64,000 bases of DNA, from the NCBI GenBank assembly GCA_016234595.1, contig JACRBG010000029.1, forward strand, positions 105,212 to 169,211, in the 5' to 3' direction. Each line of letters begins with the position of its first letter. Positions within the stretch are counted from its first letter, which is position 1. Shown in pieces: positions 34,107-43,392 of this stretch. The notes below the pieces were generated by a model, which was not told where the DNA came from, ran no database searches, and was given only the letters and a program-made list of their open reading frames with translations. The stretch comes from Chloroflexota bacterium (GTDB taxonomy: Bacteria; Chloroflexota; Anaerolineae; Aggregatilineales; J027). The position numbers were made by a program, and so were the translations under genes.

Positions 34107-35933
34107 CTACGGAGCGAGGTTATAGCTACCCGGTTCGGCTTCGGATACCCACCCTTGGACGGATATATAATTCTGTCCAACCCGTCCAATTTGAGCCTGC
34201 CCGGTAACTAGCCACCAATATTGCCCACCCGCACACTCTGGCCCTGCATTCACAGTGACGACTGTGCCGGAGCGATAGAACCGTTGGGGAATGATCTCTC
34301 CTGCCGGGCCATTATGGGGACGCTGTTGATCATCCACGATGGTGGCCGTACCGCCAACTGTCAGGCGCGGTGGGAGAGCCTGTTCACAGCCTGTGGGGGC
34401 AACAAGTGGGGGCGGAGGAGGCGGTGTACCATCATAAAGCTCAATGTAGTAACTATTCGAACCCTCAGCCAACCATCCAATCATGCCAGAACGATCCACT
34501 TGCCACCAATAGAGGTTATCCGCACAGATTGGGCCACCAATAACGTTAAAAATATCGCCACCAGCCAGAGTCGTCAAAATTGTACCGTTGGGGGTCTGGC
34601 GCAGATTCAACGCACCCATCGAAGTCACAACACGGGCAATGCTGCCGATACTCACTCGCTGGGGCAAAGCTGCCGAACAATCATCGGTGGCAGGAGGTGG
34701 TACAGTAACAACCACTGGGGGTGGCGTGATAATCACAGGTGGGGGTGTGATCTGAACTTCACCTCCATTGCTCACAGGTAATTGGGCCAACGTAGATTCA
34801 ACACCAATGGGAGTTACATAAACCACCTTGCCATTGGGTGTTAGCTGCCCAATCTGCTGAGCAGTAGTGGGATTAAAGCCATTGGAATAGTATAGACCAT
34901 TGGCAGCGTTCACGAGGAGATAGCCGTCACTTGTTCCATAGACATTCACAAATTGTGGATCGAATGGGATATAGGAATTATTACCCGGTGTCCCTGCCGA
35001 TAGTGCAATATTCCAAGCGCGGTTCATTTGATCATCTATGGTTAGGAACAAAATCCATTCCCCACCTTTGGCCCATTTTACCGTCATCAAATAGCGAGTA
35101 GCGTCGGTATAGATGGGTGTTATTGTATTTCCATTCGCCAACGCTGCTGTACCAATCGCATTGAAATTAAGCAACTGCCCAGAGGGAGGCATAGCCGCAA
35201 AATTCGGATCGGCATAGGTCATCACAGATTGGCCCGTTAGTAATTGAATGCTAAAATCAGCGCGAGTATAGGGGCTTTCGGTCAGCACAGGCGCTGCTGG
35301 ATCAAAGCCGAATACCCGCCACGCATAAGCAGGCCATGTGTGCCACGCCCCAACCGCCTGCGGAATTAGCTGAAAATGGACGTACAAGTCGTCAATATAC
35401 TGGACGTTGGGCACAGAGTCTCGTGGGCCGGGCGCATTAGGGTAGACACTATCAATAGAGGTTATAGCCGCCCCAGTTTGCACCTCAAACAAAATCACCC
35501 GCCACGCGGAATTGGCAAAATCGCTCAAGGAAAAACCTACCGCCACAAACTGGGAATTAGCGGTAAAGATATTCTCACTACCGAGATTGATCGTTTCACC
35601 CAGTTTGGCGATGTGGGTTGCCACAAAAGCAGCTAGTGAAAAATCATAGATACCCAGCGCCTGATTGCCATCCACAAGTTGTGAAACCATCACCATACTG
35701 CGTCCATTTGGTGAAATACGCAGATGGAGATAGGCTACTTCATTAGGCAAATGGGGTCGGTTTATTTGGGCCTGCTGGCCTTGTGTGGTGATCCAATGTA
35801 AGGTGTCCGATTCGGGCTGATACACAACAGCATACCACGCACTAGCAGGTAGAGGTTGTTGGGCAGATACGGATAATGGCAACATCAAAGACAACATTCC
35901 GACCATGACGAGAAGATAGGCTAACCTACGCAT
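34107..35933 (-). CDS. Exported beta-propeller-like protein with two SH3b-type domains
   Basis: 608 residues. Signal peptide about 1-25 (LLVMVGMLSLMLPLSVSAQ). WD40/PD40-like blades follow (LRISPNGRSMVMVS and several GxxLLxx strands) to about 390. A proline-rich linker (PPPVIITPPPVVVTVPPP) leads to two SH3b-like repeats about 425-500 and 515-608, each with a paired Cys, YWW and GW pattern (CADNLYWWQVDRSGMIGWL; CAGGQYWWLVTGQ). The start overlaps the globin stop by 1 bp (TAATG), so translation is coupled to the globin gene. It is likely cell-surface or envelope binding; no enzyme motif is visible. Confidence 0.8.
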   Translation of the reverse strand: MRRLAYLLVMVGMLSLMLPLSVSAQQPLPASAWYAVVYQPESDTLHWITTQGQQAQINRPHLPNEVAYLHLRISPNGRSMVMVSQLVDGNQALGIYDFSLAAFVATHIAKLGETINLGSENIFTANSQFVAVGFSLSDFANSAWRVILFEVQTGAAITSIDSVYPNAPGPRDSVPNVQYIDDLYVHFQLIPQAVGAWHTWPAYAWRVFGFDPAAPVLTESPYTRADFSIQLLTGQSVMTYADPNFAAMPPSGQLLNFNAIGTAALANGNTITPIYTDATRYLMTVKWAKGGEWILFLTIDDQMNRAWNIALSAGTPGNNSYIPFDPQFVNVYGTSDGYLLVNAANGLYYSNGFNPTTAQQIGQLTPNGKVVYVTPIGVESTLAQLPVSNGGEVQITPPPVIITPPPVVVTVPPPATDDCSAALPQRVSIGSIARVVTSMGALNLRQTPNGTILTTLAGGDIFNVIGGPICADNLYWWQVDRSGMIGWLAEGSNSYYIELYDGTPPPPPPLVAPTGCEQALPPRLTVGGTATIVDDQQRPHNGPAGEIIPQRFYRSGTVVTVNAGPECAGGQYWWLVTGQAQIGRVGQNYISVQGWVSEAEPGSYNLAP

Positions 35934-36364
35934 TAGTTATTCGACTCCTCAGAGGTGGCATAAGCAGCGGCAATGGCAGTTTGGGCAATGAGGCCATAGG
36001 CGGACGCCCACGCATGACGGATGTCTGGAGTGAAAGCAGGGCCAAAGGCATCTTCCAATGCCCACAACAGCGCATTGCCCACGCTGTCCCAATGGTTAAT
36101 CGTCACCCCATACGCGACATGGCGTTTCCCTAAACTTTGAATGGCGGGCACAATGGTACTAAGGTCGCCAAGATTGTTGACCACAACACCAATGGTTTGA
36201 ATCAGTTTTTGGCGTTGCTCGGCCATATCGTGTTTGAACAGCGATTGGGTGCTGGGGTCAATTTCAAATAAGCGGTTATAGAATCTATTGGCGAGCAAAT
36301 CAGCGTCGGTTACTTGCCCGAAAGTGGTTTGCACGATAGCTTTCTGATTATTGGTAAGGGTCAT
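35933..36364 (-). CDS. Single-domain globin
   Basis: 143 residues of the flavohaemoglobin/Vitreoscilla-type globin fold without a reductase domain. NRFYNRLFEIDPSTQSLFKHD covers helices B-C-D, and the proximal haem-ligand His is in LGKRHVAYGV (F helix), followed by WDSVGNALLWALEDAFG. I chose ATG 36364 (MTLTNNQKAIV), which has GGAGAACTCATC upstream; a longer in-frame start at 36433 adds non-globin sequence. It precedes the SH3b protein. It is likely an oxygen or nitric oxide binder or sensor, and a second globin lies at 38520-38933. Confidence 0.9.
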   Translation of the reverse strand: MTLTNNQKAIVQTTFGQVTDADLLANRFYNRLFEIDPSTQSLFKHDMAEQRQKLIQTIGVVVNNLGDLSTIVPAIQSLGKRHVAYGVTINHWDSVGNALLWALEDAFGPAFTPDIRHAWASAYGLIAQTAIAAAYATSEESNN

Positions 36365-36453
36365 GATGAGTTCTCCGGTTGTTACATGCTTGTTGATTGG
36401 GTTTATGGGGGTGTGAGATTCCTCATCCCACACCCAATTACATCAAGAGGCTG

Positions 36454-38328
36454 TTATTCGCAGGCGATGTCCGTCACAATTTCTTCACCATCCGCGTCAA
36501 TCTCGGTCAGCATCAACCACCCGTTTGGGCAGGCCAGTGGTAGAACTTGTCCCCACCATGCGGCGGTTTCTTTATCCTCTGAACTCCGAGTTTGGTTGGC
36601 ATCACCTGTGCTAAATTCATTGATGACACAGGAAGGGAAAGGCATTTGGAAGCGATCATCTTCTGCATTTTGGTCACAATCGTGCATGGCAAGACCAATT
36701 TGATGCAGATTATTCTGACCTTTGGGGCGATTTGAGGCTCTGTATGAAATGAAACGCACGCTGCCATCACCGAATGCCGGGTTAATCCCACCCGCCCTTG
36801 CCCAATCCTCGGCGCAATGGCCTTCGCCAAGATCCTGCAAAGCAAACGGGTTTCCATTCAGGTCCGGTAACTCAATCCACCAGATGGTGAAATCATCGCC
36901 ACATGTTTCAATACGACTTACGGCCTCATCGAAATACAGGTCAAGTTCAGGGTCTACCAATTCTTCGAACCAGCAGGCGGTCGTGTCGGGGCCAGATTCA
37001 ATATAGGCGTCGCCGCCATAACAAATCACCACCAATTGATCCGCACAATCCGAGTCGGCAGTATCACACCAGCAAACGTCGACCAACGTCGTGCCAGGTT
37101 TGACCGTACACTGCATCGGTTCAAGCACACCGGGGTCATTGTTTTCGGGGGCAGCAAGGTCATCCAACCCCACAATCGGGCCACATGCGCCATCATTGTT
37201 ATCATCGGTAAGGCGATAGAGAGTCAAATCACCGGAACGCACGCCACCAGCCATTGTGGGCCAATAGAAGGCGTTAGGGTTACCGGAGGACGCCGCCAGT
37301 TCCATTAAGGCTACATCCGGTGCAACGGCGACAGCATTTTCGGAGTCTGGCAGCAAGACAATCGCTCCAGAGAGATAAATTACTCCCCAGATTTTTGTGC
37401 CAGCCGCGATAGGATCACCGGGGGCAGATTCGAACCAGAAAGCGGCATAGGTATAAGATTCTGGCCCGTTGTAGGCTCCCCATGTCGGTGCATCGTAGCC
37501 AACCGACATATGGCACAGTGTTACCGTATCGCCGGGGACATCGCGATAATCATCAAGGCCCGATGTCTGATCGCCGCGTTCCGAGGGTAGCTGAGGGCAA
37601 GACGATGCCAAGAGTACCGAACGGGAGGAATAGCCGATTTCTCCAACCGCCCCTTCATAGGTTTTCAGGACAAACCACATCTCCGTGCCAACTACAACAT
37701 AGCCTTCCGCTGGGTAGACACCGCCTATCAACAGTTTTCCGATAACTTCCCCACCCAGATCAGCGCTTTTACGCACATTGACGTTATTTTCCGAAGCTGG
37801 GGTTACAAAACAGCCATCTGTCGGCAAGGTCGGTGGAGTAAAGATCGGTGGACCGCTCAGAGGCACTGAGTTAGGTGAATTATCTACCGGGCAACCACGA
37901 TTTTCGAGTGCGCCAGCCACGGTTGGGCAGACATCATCCGTATCCACCGTCCCGTCACCATCAGTATCGGGGTTATTTGGCGGGTTACTGACAGGGCAAC
38001 CACGATTTTCACGCACACCCGCCACAGTTGGGCAGAGGTCATCGCTGTCGGGAATGCCATCTCCGTCCGTATCCGTGTTAGTAGGAGGCCGGGTCACAAT
38101 AATATTGGTCGGGCAACCCTGATTTTCCAAGGGGCCAGCAACATTCGGACACCGATCCCGTGTATCAGGCAGACCATCACCATCCGTATCTTGTGGTGTC
38201 GCCGTTGGGCCTTGTTGTGCAATGCCGTTGGGGTCTGGATTGGCATTCCATCGTGCCGAAGCACCTGTCGCTGTCACGATTAGAACAATACACATGATTG
38301 AGGCGGATAAAACTTTGAGGTTCTTCAT
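36454..38328 (-). CDS. Exported protein with three thrombospondin type 3 repeats and an SH3b-like domain
   Basis: 624 residues. A signal peptide is followed by three calcium-binding TSP3 repeats (about 45-150, [19 protein letters not shown] type) and a proline-rich spacer. An SH3b-like region lies at about 168-250 ([20 protein letters not shown]). A long Cys-rich domain of unknown family extends to the C-terminus. ATG has GGAGAGCAATAGTA upstream. It lies between two globin genes on the same strand. The TSP3 region is a DNA-level tandem repeat. It is probably an extracellular calcium-stabilised spacer protein with an unrecognised functional domain. Confidence 0.82.
   Translation of the reverse strand: MKNLKVLSASIMCIVLIVTATGASARWNANPDPNGIAQQGPTATPQDTDGDGLPDTRDRCPNVAGPLENQGCPTNIIVTRPPTNTDTDGDGIPDSDDLCPTVAGVRENRGCPVSNPPNNPDTDGDGTVDTDDVCPTVAGALENRGCPVDNSPNSVPLSGPPIFTPPTLPTDGCFVTPASENNVNVRKSADLGGEVIGKLLIGGVYPAEGYVVVGTEMWFVLKTYEGAVGEIGYSSRSVLLASSCPQLPSERGDQTSGLDDYRDVPGDTVTLCHMSVGYDAPTWGAYNGPESYTYAAFWFESAPGDPIAAGTKIWGVIYLSGAIVLLPDSENAVAVAPDVALMELAASSGNPNAFYWPTMAGGVRSGDLTLYRLTDDNNDGACGPIVGLDDLAAPENNDPGVLEPMQCTVKPGTTLVDVCWCDTADSDCADQLVVICYGGDAYIESGPDTTACWFEELVDPELDLYFDEAVSRIETCGDDFTIWWIELPDLNGNPFALQDLGEGHCAEDWARAGGINPAFGDGSVRFISYRASNRPKGQNNLHQIGLAMHDCDQNAEDDRFQMPFPSCVINEFSTGDANQTRSSEDKETAAWWGQVLPLACPNGWLMLTEIDADGEEIVTDIACE
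37889..38195. repeat. Tandem DNA repeat encoding the TSP3 modules
   Basis: Three units each begin GGGCAACC at 37889, 37994 and 38111 (periods 105 and 117 bp). Each carries CCACGATTTTC-like and CCATC-CCGTATC blocks. The units are diverged, so this is domain duplication inside a gene and not a mobile repeat. Confidence 0.8.
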
Positions 38329-38519
38329 TACTATTGCTCTCCAAGTGAATGAATTCGCAGATAATTCACAGCTTAGAGAGCAAGCGCCTAAAAAGCGCTT
38401 AATGGTCGCTCAAGTGCGAAGTGCTCCATTTTCTTAACAAATCCTAACAATTGGCCTTTGAAGAAGAGGGCGCAAAAAAGGGAAGGAAATTAGGTCAAAA
38501 TGCAGAGTTAAGACGCGGA

Positions 38520-38933
38520 TTAATCATAGGCAGTCAACGTTAAATCAGTGATGATATTGTAAGTGACATCCCACGCTTCACGAACCTCCGGGGTGAAGTC
38601 TCCACCGAGGCAATGTTCGATCATAGTGAGCAGCGCAGACTTAACCAAATTATATTGATCTTTACTGACCCCATAGGTAATATGACGTTGACCAAGATCA
38701 TATAAAAACGGGCCGATGGTATTCAAATCGTGGATAGCCCGCACTGCAATACCGAGTGTCTGCATGAGTTTTATGCCCTGCTGCTCTATGTCCTCCAAAT
38801 GAAACATGGTCTTTGTTTCAGGTGCTATGCTCCATAGATGGTTATAGAAAACAGAAGTCGCCTCTTTGGTAACGGGGACAAGTTGCGCAAAACTTGCAGA
38901 AACAAGCTGACGCTGTTTATCCGTTAATGACAT
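38520..38933 (-). CDS. Single-domain globin, second copy
   Basis: 137 residues, globin fold. FYNHLWSIAPETKTMFHLED at the B-D helices and the proximal His in LGQRHITYGVSKDQY match the copy at 35933-36364, but overall identity appears moderate. ATG at 38931-38933 has a weak ribosome site. The two globins flank the TSP3 gene, implying local duplication followed by divergence. It has no transducer or reductase domain, so signalling would need a partner. Confidence 0.9.
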   Translation of the reverse strand: MSLTDKQRQLVSASFAQLVPVTKEATSVFYNHLWSIAPETKTMFHLEDIEQQGIKLMQTLGIAVRAIHDLNTIGPFLYDLGQRHITYGVSKDQYNLVKSALLTMIEHCLGGDFTPEVREAWDVTYNIITDLTLTAYD

Positions 38934-39554
38934 TTATCTATGTCTTTCTGATTTTGCTTGGGCACAATGGGATAATACTAACACAAATAAGCGCTCGGAT
39001 AAAACTAACTAAACCCTTTTGAATGTTCAATTGGCTACAAAGGGCTAAAATTAAGGAAAATCCACCATCGCTGAAAACATAAGGTGGATGACTTCCATAA
39101 CTAGCTGTCTAGTATCTAAATCATGACGGTTTCATTAAGGCAGTCAAAAGAGTCTCAGTAATCCAGTTCAAGAACCCTCGGATCAACACAAATAGTATTC
39201 GCTGCGCTCCATTAGGTGTGTGATTCGCAGACATCGTTTCAACCAGTAGAATGAAAGAATGGATGCAGAAGCAAAGAAACCGCTACCCACACGCTGGATT
39301 TCTTGAATCGGGTGGTTGAGCAAATGCCCTTTCCCATTCAGCGGCATCAAAAAGTGAAATGAAGTCTATGAATCGCACAATTCATTATAGGGGTTTCTGT
39401 CCCTACCATTGTCACGATCCAAGCAGTATTGACGTTCTATTTTTTACCGGCATTCATTGCTGCGGATTGTCTGATTGAAGAGCCGATCAATTCATTTAGT
39501 GGTAATCGCACCAATCGGAGTTCTAGTCGGGTTTGGCATTAATCAAACTATCTA
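38934..39554. other. Gene-free interval
   Basis: About 620 bp without a convincing gene, RNA or terminator on either strand. Short open frames show no recognisable motif or ribosome site. Confidence 0.5.
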
Positions 39555-39962
39555 TTAGGTGTACCACACCTCTTCGCCAGCAATGAGTATGGCTACTTGC
39601 TGGGGAAACAATTCGAAGTCAATGGGTTTACTGATAAATCCTGAAAAACCTTGCTCCTGTGTTTTGGGCAAGGCCAGTGAAGGATCCATAGCCGAGACCG
39701 CGACAATTGGCACTTTGGAAAGGGTAGGGTTTGACCGAATTTCACTATAAACCTCAAAACCTGTGCGACCACGCGGCAGCATTAGGTCTAGAATAATCAA
39801 ATCAATGGGCATTGCGCTCTCAAGTTTATGTGGCTCTCCCTTCGCCCACCAATCAATCTCCACCGTAGCCCCATATTTCCGTAGAAGTGACATGATGACA
39901 AAAATATTGTCCTCTTTGTCTTCAATAACAAATATCCGTTTACCTTGCAATAGGCTTGTCAT
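39555..39962 (-). CDS. Receiver-only response regulator
   Basis: 135-residue CheY-like receiver. The acidic pocket is in FVIEDKEDN, the phosphoacceptor Asp in LIILDLMLPRG, the switch Ser in VAVSAM and the conserved Lys in FISKPIDF. There is no output domain. It ends AGEEVWYT, a tail shared with the next two receivers. ATG has an AGGTAAGAA site. It is the last of three tandem receivers downstream of a Cache-type kinase. Confidence 0.92.
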   Translation of the reverse strand: MTSLLQGKRIFVIEDKEDNIFVIMSLLRKYGATVEIDWWAKGEPHKLESAMPIDLIILDLMLPRGRTGFEVYSEIRSNPTLSKVPIVAVSAMDPSLALPKTQEQGFSGFISKPIDFELFPQQVAILIAGEEVWYT

Positions 39963-40030
39963 TTCTTACCTTTACTAAGCCCCACATACAGTCACACCAA
40001 TCCAAGTCTATATCATTACCCCCTTTAACA

Positions 40031-40417
40031 CTATGGGGTTTCCCAAACAGAATGTCCGGCTAAAATATGGGATAGTAGATCAGGAAAACGTGCTGGGTCT
40101 ACTGGTTTTCCTAGAAACCCATCAAATCCAATAGCACGTGCCTCATCCATCTCGCTGGTATGGACAGTATAGGCCACGATGGGGGCTGTCACTGCAAAAT
40201 CTTGTCTAAGAATTCGCAGCGTCTCATATCCATCACGTTTTGGCATTTCCAAATCTAGGAACACTACATCTAGACGGTCTAACGTGCTAATTACACTATC
40301 TACCAGCATAGAATCTTGCACCGTTGTAAAACTTCCTCCCATCGAAACCAATAAGCGTTCCAACACCTCAGCATTGAAGGGGTTATTTTCGATGATGAGC
40401 GCATGTATCTCTGCCAT
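40031..40417 (-). CDS. Receiver-only response regulator, altered acidic pocket
   Basis: 128 residues. The phosphoacceptor is in VVFLDLEMPKRDG, Thr in VAYTVHT and Lys in FLGKPVDP. The acidic pair that binds Mg is IIENNPF, where one acid is Asn, so metal binding and phosphorylation may be weakened. It ends AGHSVWETP, parallel to its neighbours. ATG follows AGGATTAGGACA. It lies between two other stand-alone receivers. Confidence 0.9.
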   Translation of the reverse strand: MAEIHALIIENNPFNAEVLERLLVSMGGSFTTVQDSMLVDSVISTLDRLDVVFLDLEMPKRDGYETLRILRQDFAVTAPIVAYTVHTSEMDEARAIGFDGFLGKPVDPARFPDLLSHILAGHSVWETP

Positions 40418-40462
40418 TGTCCTAATCCTTATACCCTTACCTAGAATTTCCTTGTGGTGTAA

Positions 40463-40864
40463 TCAAACATGCCAAATTTCTTCACCCTGTAATGAACGAT
40501 CTATAAATTCCGAAAAAAACATCTGATCAATTGGTTTGGCAATAGCCCCATTAAATCCTGATCTTTCCAGTAGAGCCATCTCTTCGTTCATCACGCTGGC
40601 TGTTACCGCAATAACTTTGGTCTTGGCATAATCGGGATGATTACGTAGCATGTCTAGGACGGCAAACCCGTTGTGAGGACGCATATGAATGTCCAACAGG
40701 ATCATATCAGGTTTGGTGGGAAGTGCTTCCAACCGAGTCATAAACTCTTGGCTGTCTTCAAAAGTCGTCAAATCAAAACCTAGTCGACGTACCACGAGCA
40801 TATTCATGACCTCGCGACTTAATGTGTCGTCTTCAACATATAAGAGAACTGGGTTACTACTCAT
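40463..40864 (-). CDS. Receiver-only response regulator
   Basis: 133 residues with a canonical receiver site: YVEDD acidic pocket, Asp in ILLDIHMRPHNG, Thr in IAVTAS and Lys in AIAKPIDQ. The tail QGEEIWHV repeats the pattern in the other two receivers. ATGA overlaps the kinase stop by 4 bp, so it is translated with the kinase and is the likeliest direct phosphoacceptor. No DNA-binding or enzymatic output domain is present. Confidence 0.92.
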   Translation of the reverse strand: MSSNPVLLYVEDDTLSREVMNMLVVRRLGFDLTTFEDSQEFMTRLEALPTKPDMILLDIHMRPHNGFAVLDMLRNHPDYAKTKVIAVTASVMNEEMALLERSGFNGAIAKPIDQMFFSEFIDRSLQGEEIWHV

Positions 40865-43281
40865 TCTTTGCCTTTCTCGCTGGTGCGAATCATTTGCAAG
40901 AGTTGCGGCGAGCGAATAGGTAGAACAAAACTAAAGGTAGAGCCTTGTCCAAGTACACTTTCTAAAAATAGATGTCCACCATGAGCTTCAACCAAGCGTC
41001 TTGAAATAGGTAACCCCAGTCCCGTCCCCTCGCTCTGCCGTAAGCCCGCTTCAGTCTGACGGAAGGTCTCAAAAACTGCTTCGAAATCTTCAGGCGCAAT
41101 CCCCGGTCCAGTATCCTTCACACTAAATAAGACTTCCTCCATCCCATGACGCCGCATCTGAATATTTACTTCACCTGCCTCAGTAAATTTACAGGCATTA
41201 GACACAAGGTTGAGCATAATTTGGCGAATCCGCCGTCTATCGCCGACCACGACCGGCAGGTCGTTTTCTATTTCAATTTTCAACTCGACCGGTTTGTCCT
41301 GCAATAGTGTACGTCCGGTTGCTTCAACCGCCTGAAGTTCGCTGGCTAGATTGACCTTTTCTTCAACAAATAGGGTCAATGCGCCGGACTCAATCTTGGA
41401 AATGTCCAACACATCGTTAATGAGGCCAAGCAAATGTTTTCCGCTCGCCGTGATCTTATTGAGGACATCTACTTGTTCATCATTGACCGTCCCCAACATA
41501 CCAGAGGACACAAACTGAGAAAAGTTCAGAATCGCATTTAAGGGGGTACGTAATTCATGCGACATCGCTGCTAAAAATTGAGATTTAATCTTACTAGCTC
41601 GTTCTGCTTCTTGAAGAGCGACTTCTTTTTCTGCAAATAGCTCGGCATTCCGCACCGCGATGGCAATTTGTTCGGCAAGAGAGGTCATGACTCGAACATC
41701 TTCTCCCCTAAAACGCTCGGCCTGATCGGATTGGAGATCAAAGACTCCTAATAATTGTGACCCGACCATCATCGGAATAGCAAGTTCAGATTTTGTCTGG
41801 GGAAGCGCGGGATCGGCAAGATATAAAGGTGAGTCTGCGATGTTATTGACCAAAACGGCTTTACCTGTACGAGAGGCCTCCGCGATGATACTGGGTTGAG
41901 CATCTAACTCAATCATGTGCCCTCGTTGAATGGCTTTAGTAGTTGACTCCTTCAATGAACTGGCGGCATTCAACAAGTAGTGTTTCTCATTATCGAGTAA
42001 GTAGATCGTTGTTGAATATAGCCTAAACCCTGTAGCGGTTAAGCTCACGACTTCGTTCAGCAAAGTATCAATATCTAGTACAGTTGTGGATTGCTTGGAA
42101 ACATCCGCCGCGATTTGTAATTCATGAGTACGCGCCGCCACCCGATTTTCAAGATTTTGGAAGAGGTCGCTTAACTGGTCACTCATCTTATTGAACGATT
42201 GAGCCAGCGTCCCAATTTCATTATCAGCCTTAATGCTGTTTTTCAAACTAAGATTGCCACCCGCAATTTGGATGGCGTTTTCCGAAAGAGTGGCGAGAGG
42301 GCGGCTAATTCCACGATCTACAAAAAACAAGCTAGTCATGCCAAAAAACAACACGGCTAGCACAGCCACCAGAACATTGACACCGAGTGTCGTCAGGGTT
42401 GGACGGAGCACCTCTGCCCGTTCCTGCTCAACTGCCAAGACTACCTCGAGTTCTGACAGCCATCGGTAGCTCCCAATGACCGTCTCGCCCCGATAGCCCT
42501 CATATTCTCCAGTTTCAATAACTTGTGTCTCAAATACCTTCCGTGTAGGTTCAGTTTCAACAGTATCGCCAACTAAATAACCACTGAAACGCGAAGGAGT
42601 CAAAAGCACATGATTGGTGTCTACAAGGTAGGTTTCGCCTGTTTCGCCAAGGCCAGCCCGTTCGAGCATGAACTCGTCAAGGCGCGTCATGGGTGCACGG
42701 CCTCCCACTATCGCAATAATCTCTCCATCTAACACCAGTGGATAGAAGAAAAACAATTCCGCCGATTTTTGCTCTGTAGAATACCGTAACGGCGCAACAT
42801 AACTTCTTGTGGTCACATCTCCAAGAAATGGTAATTCACTGAAGCTGGTATCCATCAGCTTCTCGTCGCTGGCGACAAAGACCGTACCCTGTAAATCCAT
42901 TACAAAAAGTGCGTCCATATCACGGGTTAGCTGGAGAGCACTCGAAAGGCGCTGGGCAAGACGGCTGCGAGTTTCTTCACGGAGGGAAACAAGTGCCGAA
43001 TCTGGCAGGCCTAATTCAACCAGTTCCAGAGAACTTTCGTCTGTTAGAACTCGGCTAATCTCATCTTTTTGGTCATTGAGCCAGATATCAACTTGGGCGG
43101 ATTTTAAGGCTGTTGCGGCATTGAGTTGGCTTTCGGTGTTATCAATCTCGTTCCGAACGTCGCGTACGCCAGTCACCGAGATAATTACAACGGCAGGCAA
43201 CAATACAGCGATAATAAATGCTGTAATAAGCTGGGTACGAATGCTTTTGAAAGTGAGGAAGGGAAATTGGGTTCGTTTCAT
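40861..43281 (-). CDS. Membrane histidine kinase: double Cache-HAMP-GAF-HisKA-HATPase
   Basis: 806 residues. TM1 about 15-37, extracytoplasmic dCache-like sensor about 40-300, TM2 about 305-325, HAMP to about 378 and GAF about 390-540 (LLNEVVSLTATGFRLYSTTI). HisKA has phosphoacceptor His575 in SHELRTPLNA. HATPase has NLVSNACKFTEAG (N box), DTGPGIAPED (G1) and GTGLGLPISR (G2). The ATG has a modest site. It is preceded by an orphan sugar-binding protein gene and overlaps a receiver gene. Signal is likely received by the Cache domain alone or through the binding protein, then passed to the three receivers. Confidence 0.93.
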   Translation of the reverse strand: MKRTQFPFLTFKSIRTQLITAFIIAVLLPAVVIISVTGVRDVRNEIDNTESQLNAATALKSAQVDIWLNDQKDEISRVLTDESSLELVELGLPDSALVSLREETRSRLAQRLSSALQLTRDMDALFVMDLQGTVFVASDEKLMDTSFSELPFLGDVTTRSYVAPLRYSTEQKSAELFFFYPLVLDGEIIAIVGGRAPMTRLDEFMLERAGLGETGETYLVDTNHVLLTPSRFSGYLVGDTVETEPTRKVFETQVIETGEYEGYRGETVIGSYRWLSELEVVLAVEQERAEVLRPTLTTLGVNVLVAVLAVLFFGMTSLFFVDRGISRPLATLSENAIQIAGGNLSLKNSIKADNEIGTLAQSFNKMSDQLSDLFQNLENRVAARTHELQIAADVSKQSTTVLDIDTLLNEVVSLTATGFRLYSTTIYLLDNEKHYLLNAASSLKESTTKAIQRGHMIELDAQPSIIAEASRTGKAVLVNNIADSPLYLADPALPQTKSELAIPMMVGSQLLGVFDLQSDQAERFRGEDVRVMTSLAEQIAIAVRNAELFAEKEVALQEAERASKIKSQFLAAMSHELRTPLNAILNFSQFVSSGMLGTVNDEQVDVLNKITASGKHLLGLINDVLDISKIESGALTLFVEEKVNLASELQAVEATGRTLLQDKPVELKIEIENDLPVVVGDRRRIRQIMLNLVSNACKFTEAGEVNIQMRRHGMEEVLFSVKDTGPGIAPEDFEAVFETFRQTEAGLRQSEGTGLGLPISRRLVEAHGGHLFLESVLGQGSTFSFVLPIRSPQLLQMIRTSEKGKE

Positions 43282-43307
43282 ATTATCTCTGGTTGATTAA
43301 GCCTGAC

Positions 43308-43359
43308 AAGTATTTGCAGCCTTTCAACTGAGGCTAGTTGAAGAGGACTACAAATACTT
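43308..43359 (-). promoter_or_regulatory. Long stem-loop between the binding-protein and kinase genes
   Basis: Outer arms AAGTATTTG (43308-43316) and CAAATACTT (43351-43359); inner arms TTCAACT (43323-43329) and AGTTGAA (43336-43342). It resembles the hairpin after the other binding-protein gene (17111-17163) in position. It could attenuate kinase expression or stabilise the upstream message. Confidence 0.6.
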
Positions 43360-43392
43360 ACCGAAGCGGTTTCTGTACTGAAATTAGGTTCT

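Noticed and set aside
37889..38195. 105/117-bp repeats as a possible mobile or CRISPR-like array
   Set aside because: They encode calcium-binding thrombospondin repeats in frame within one gene.
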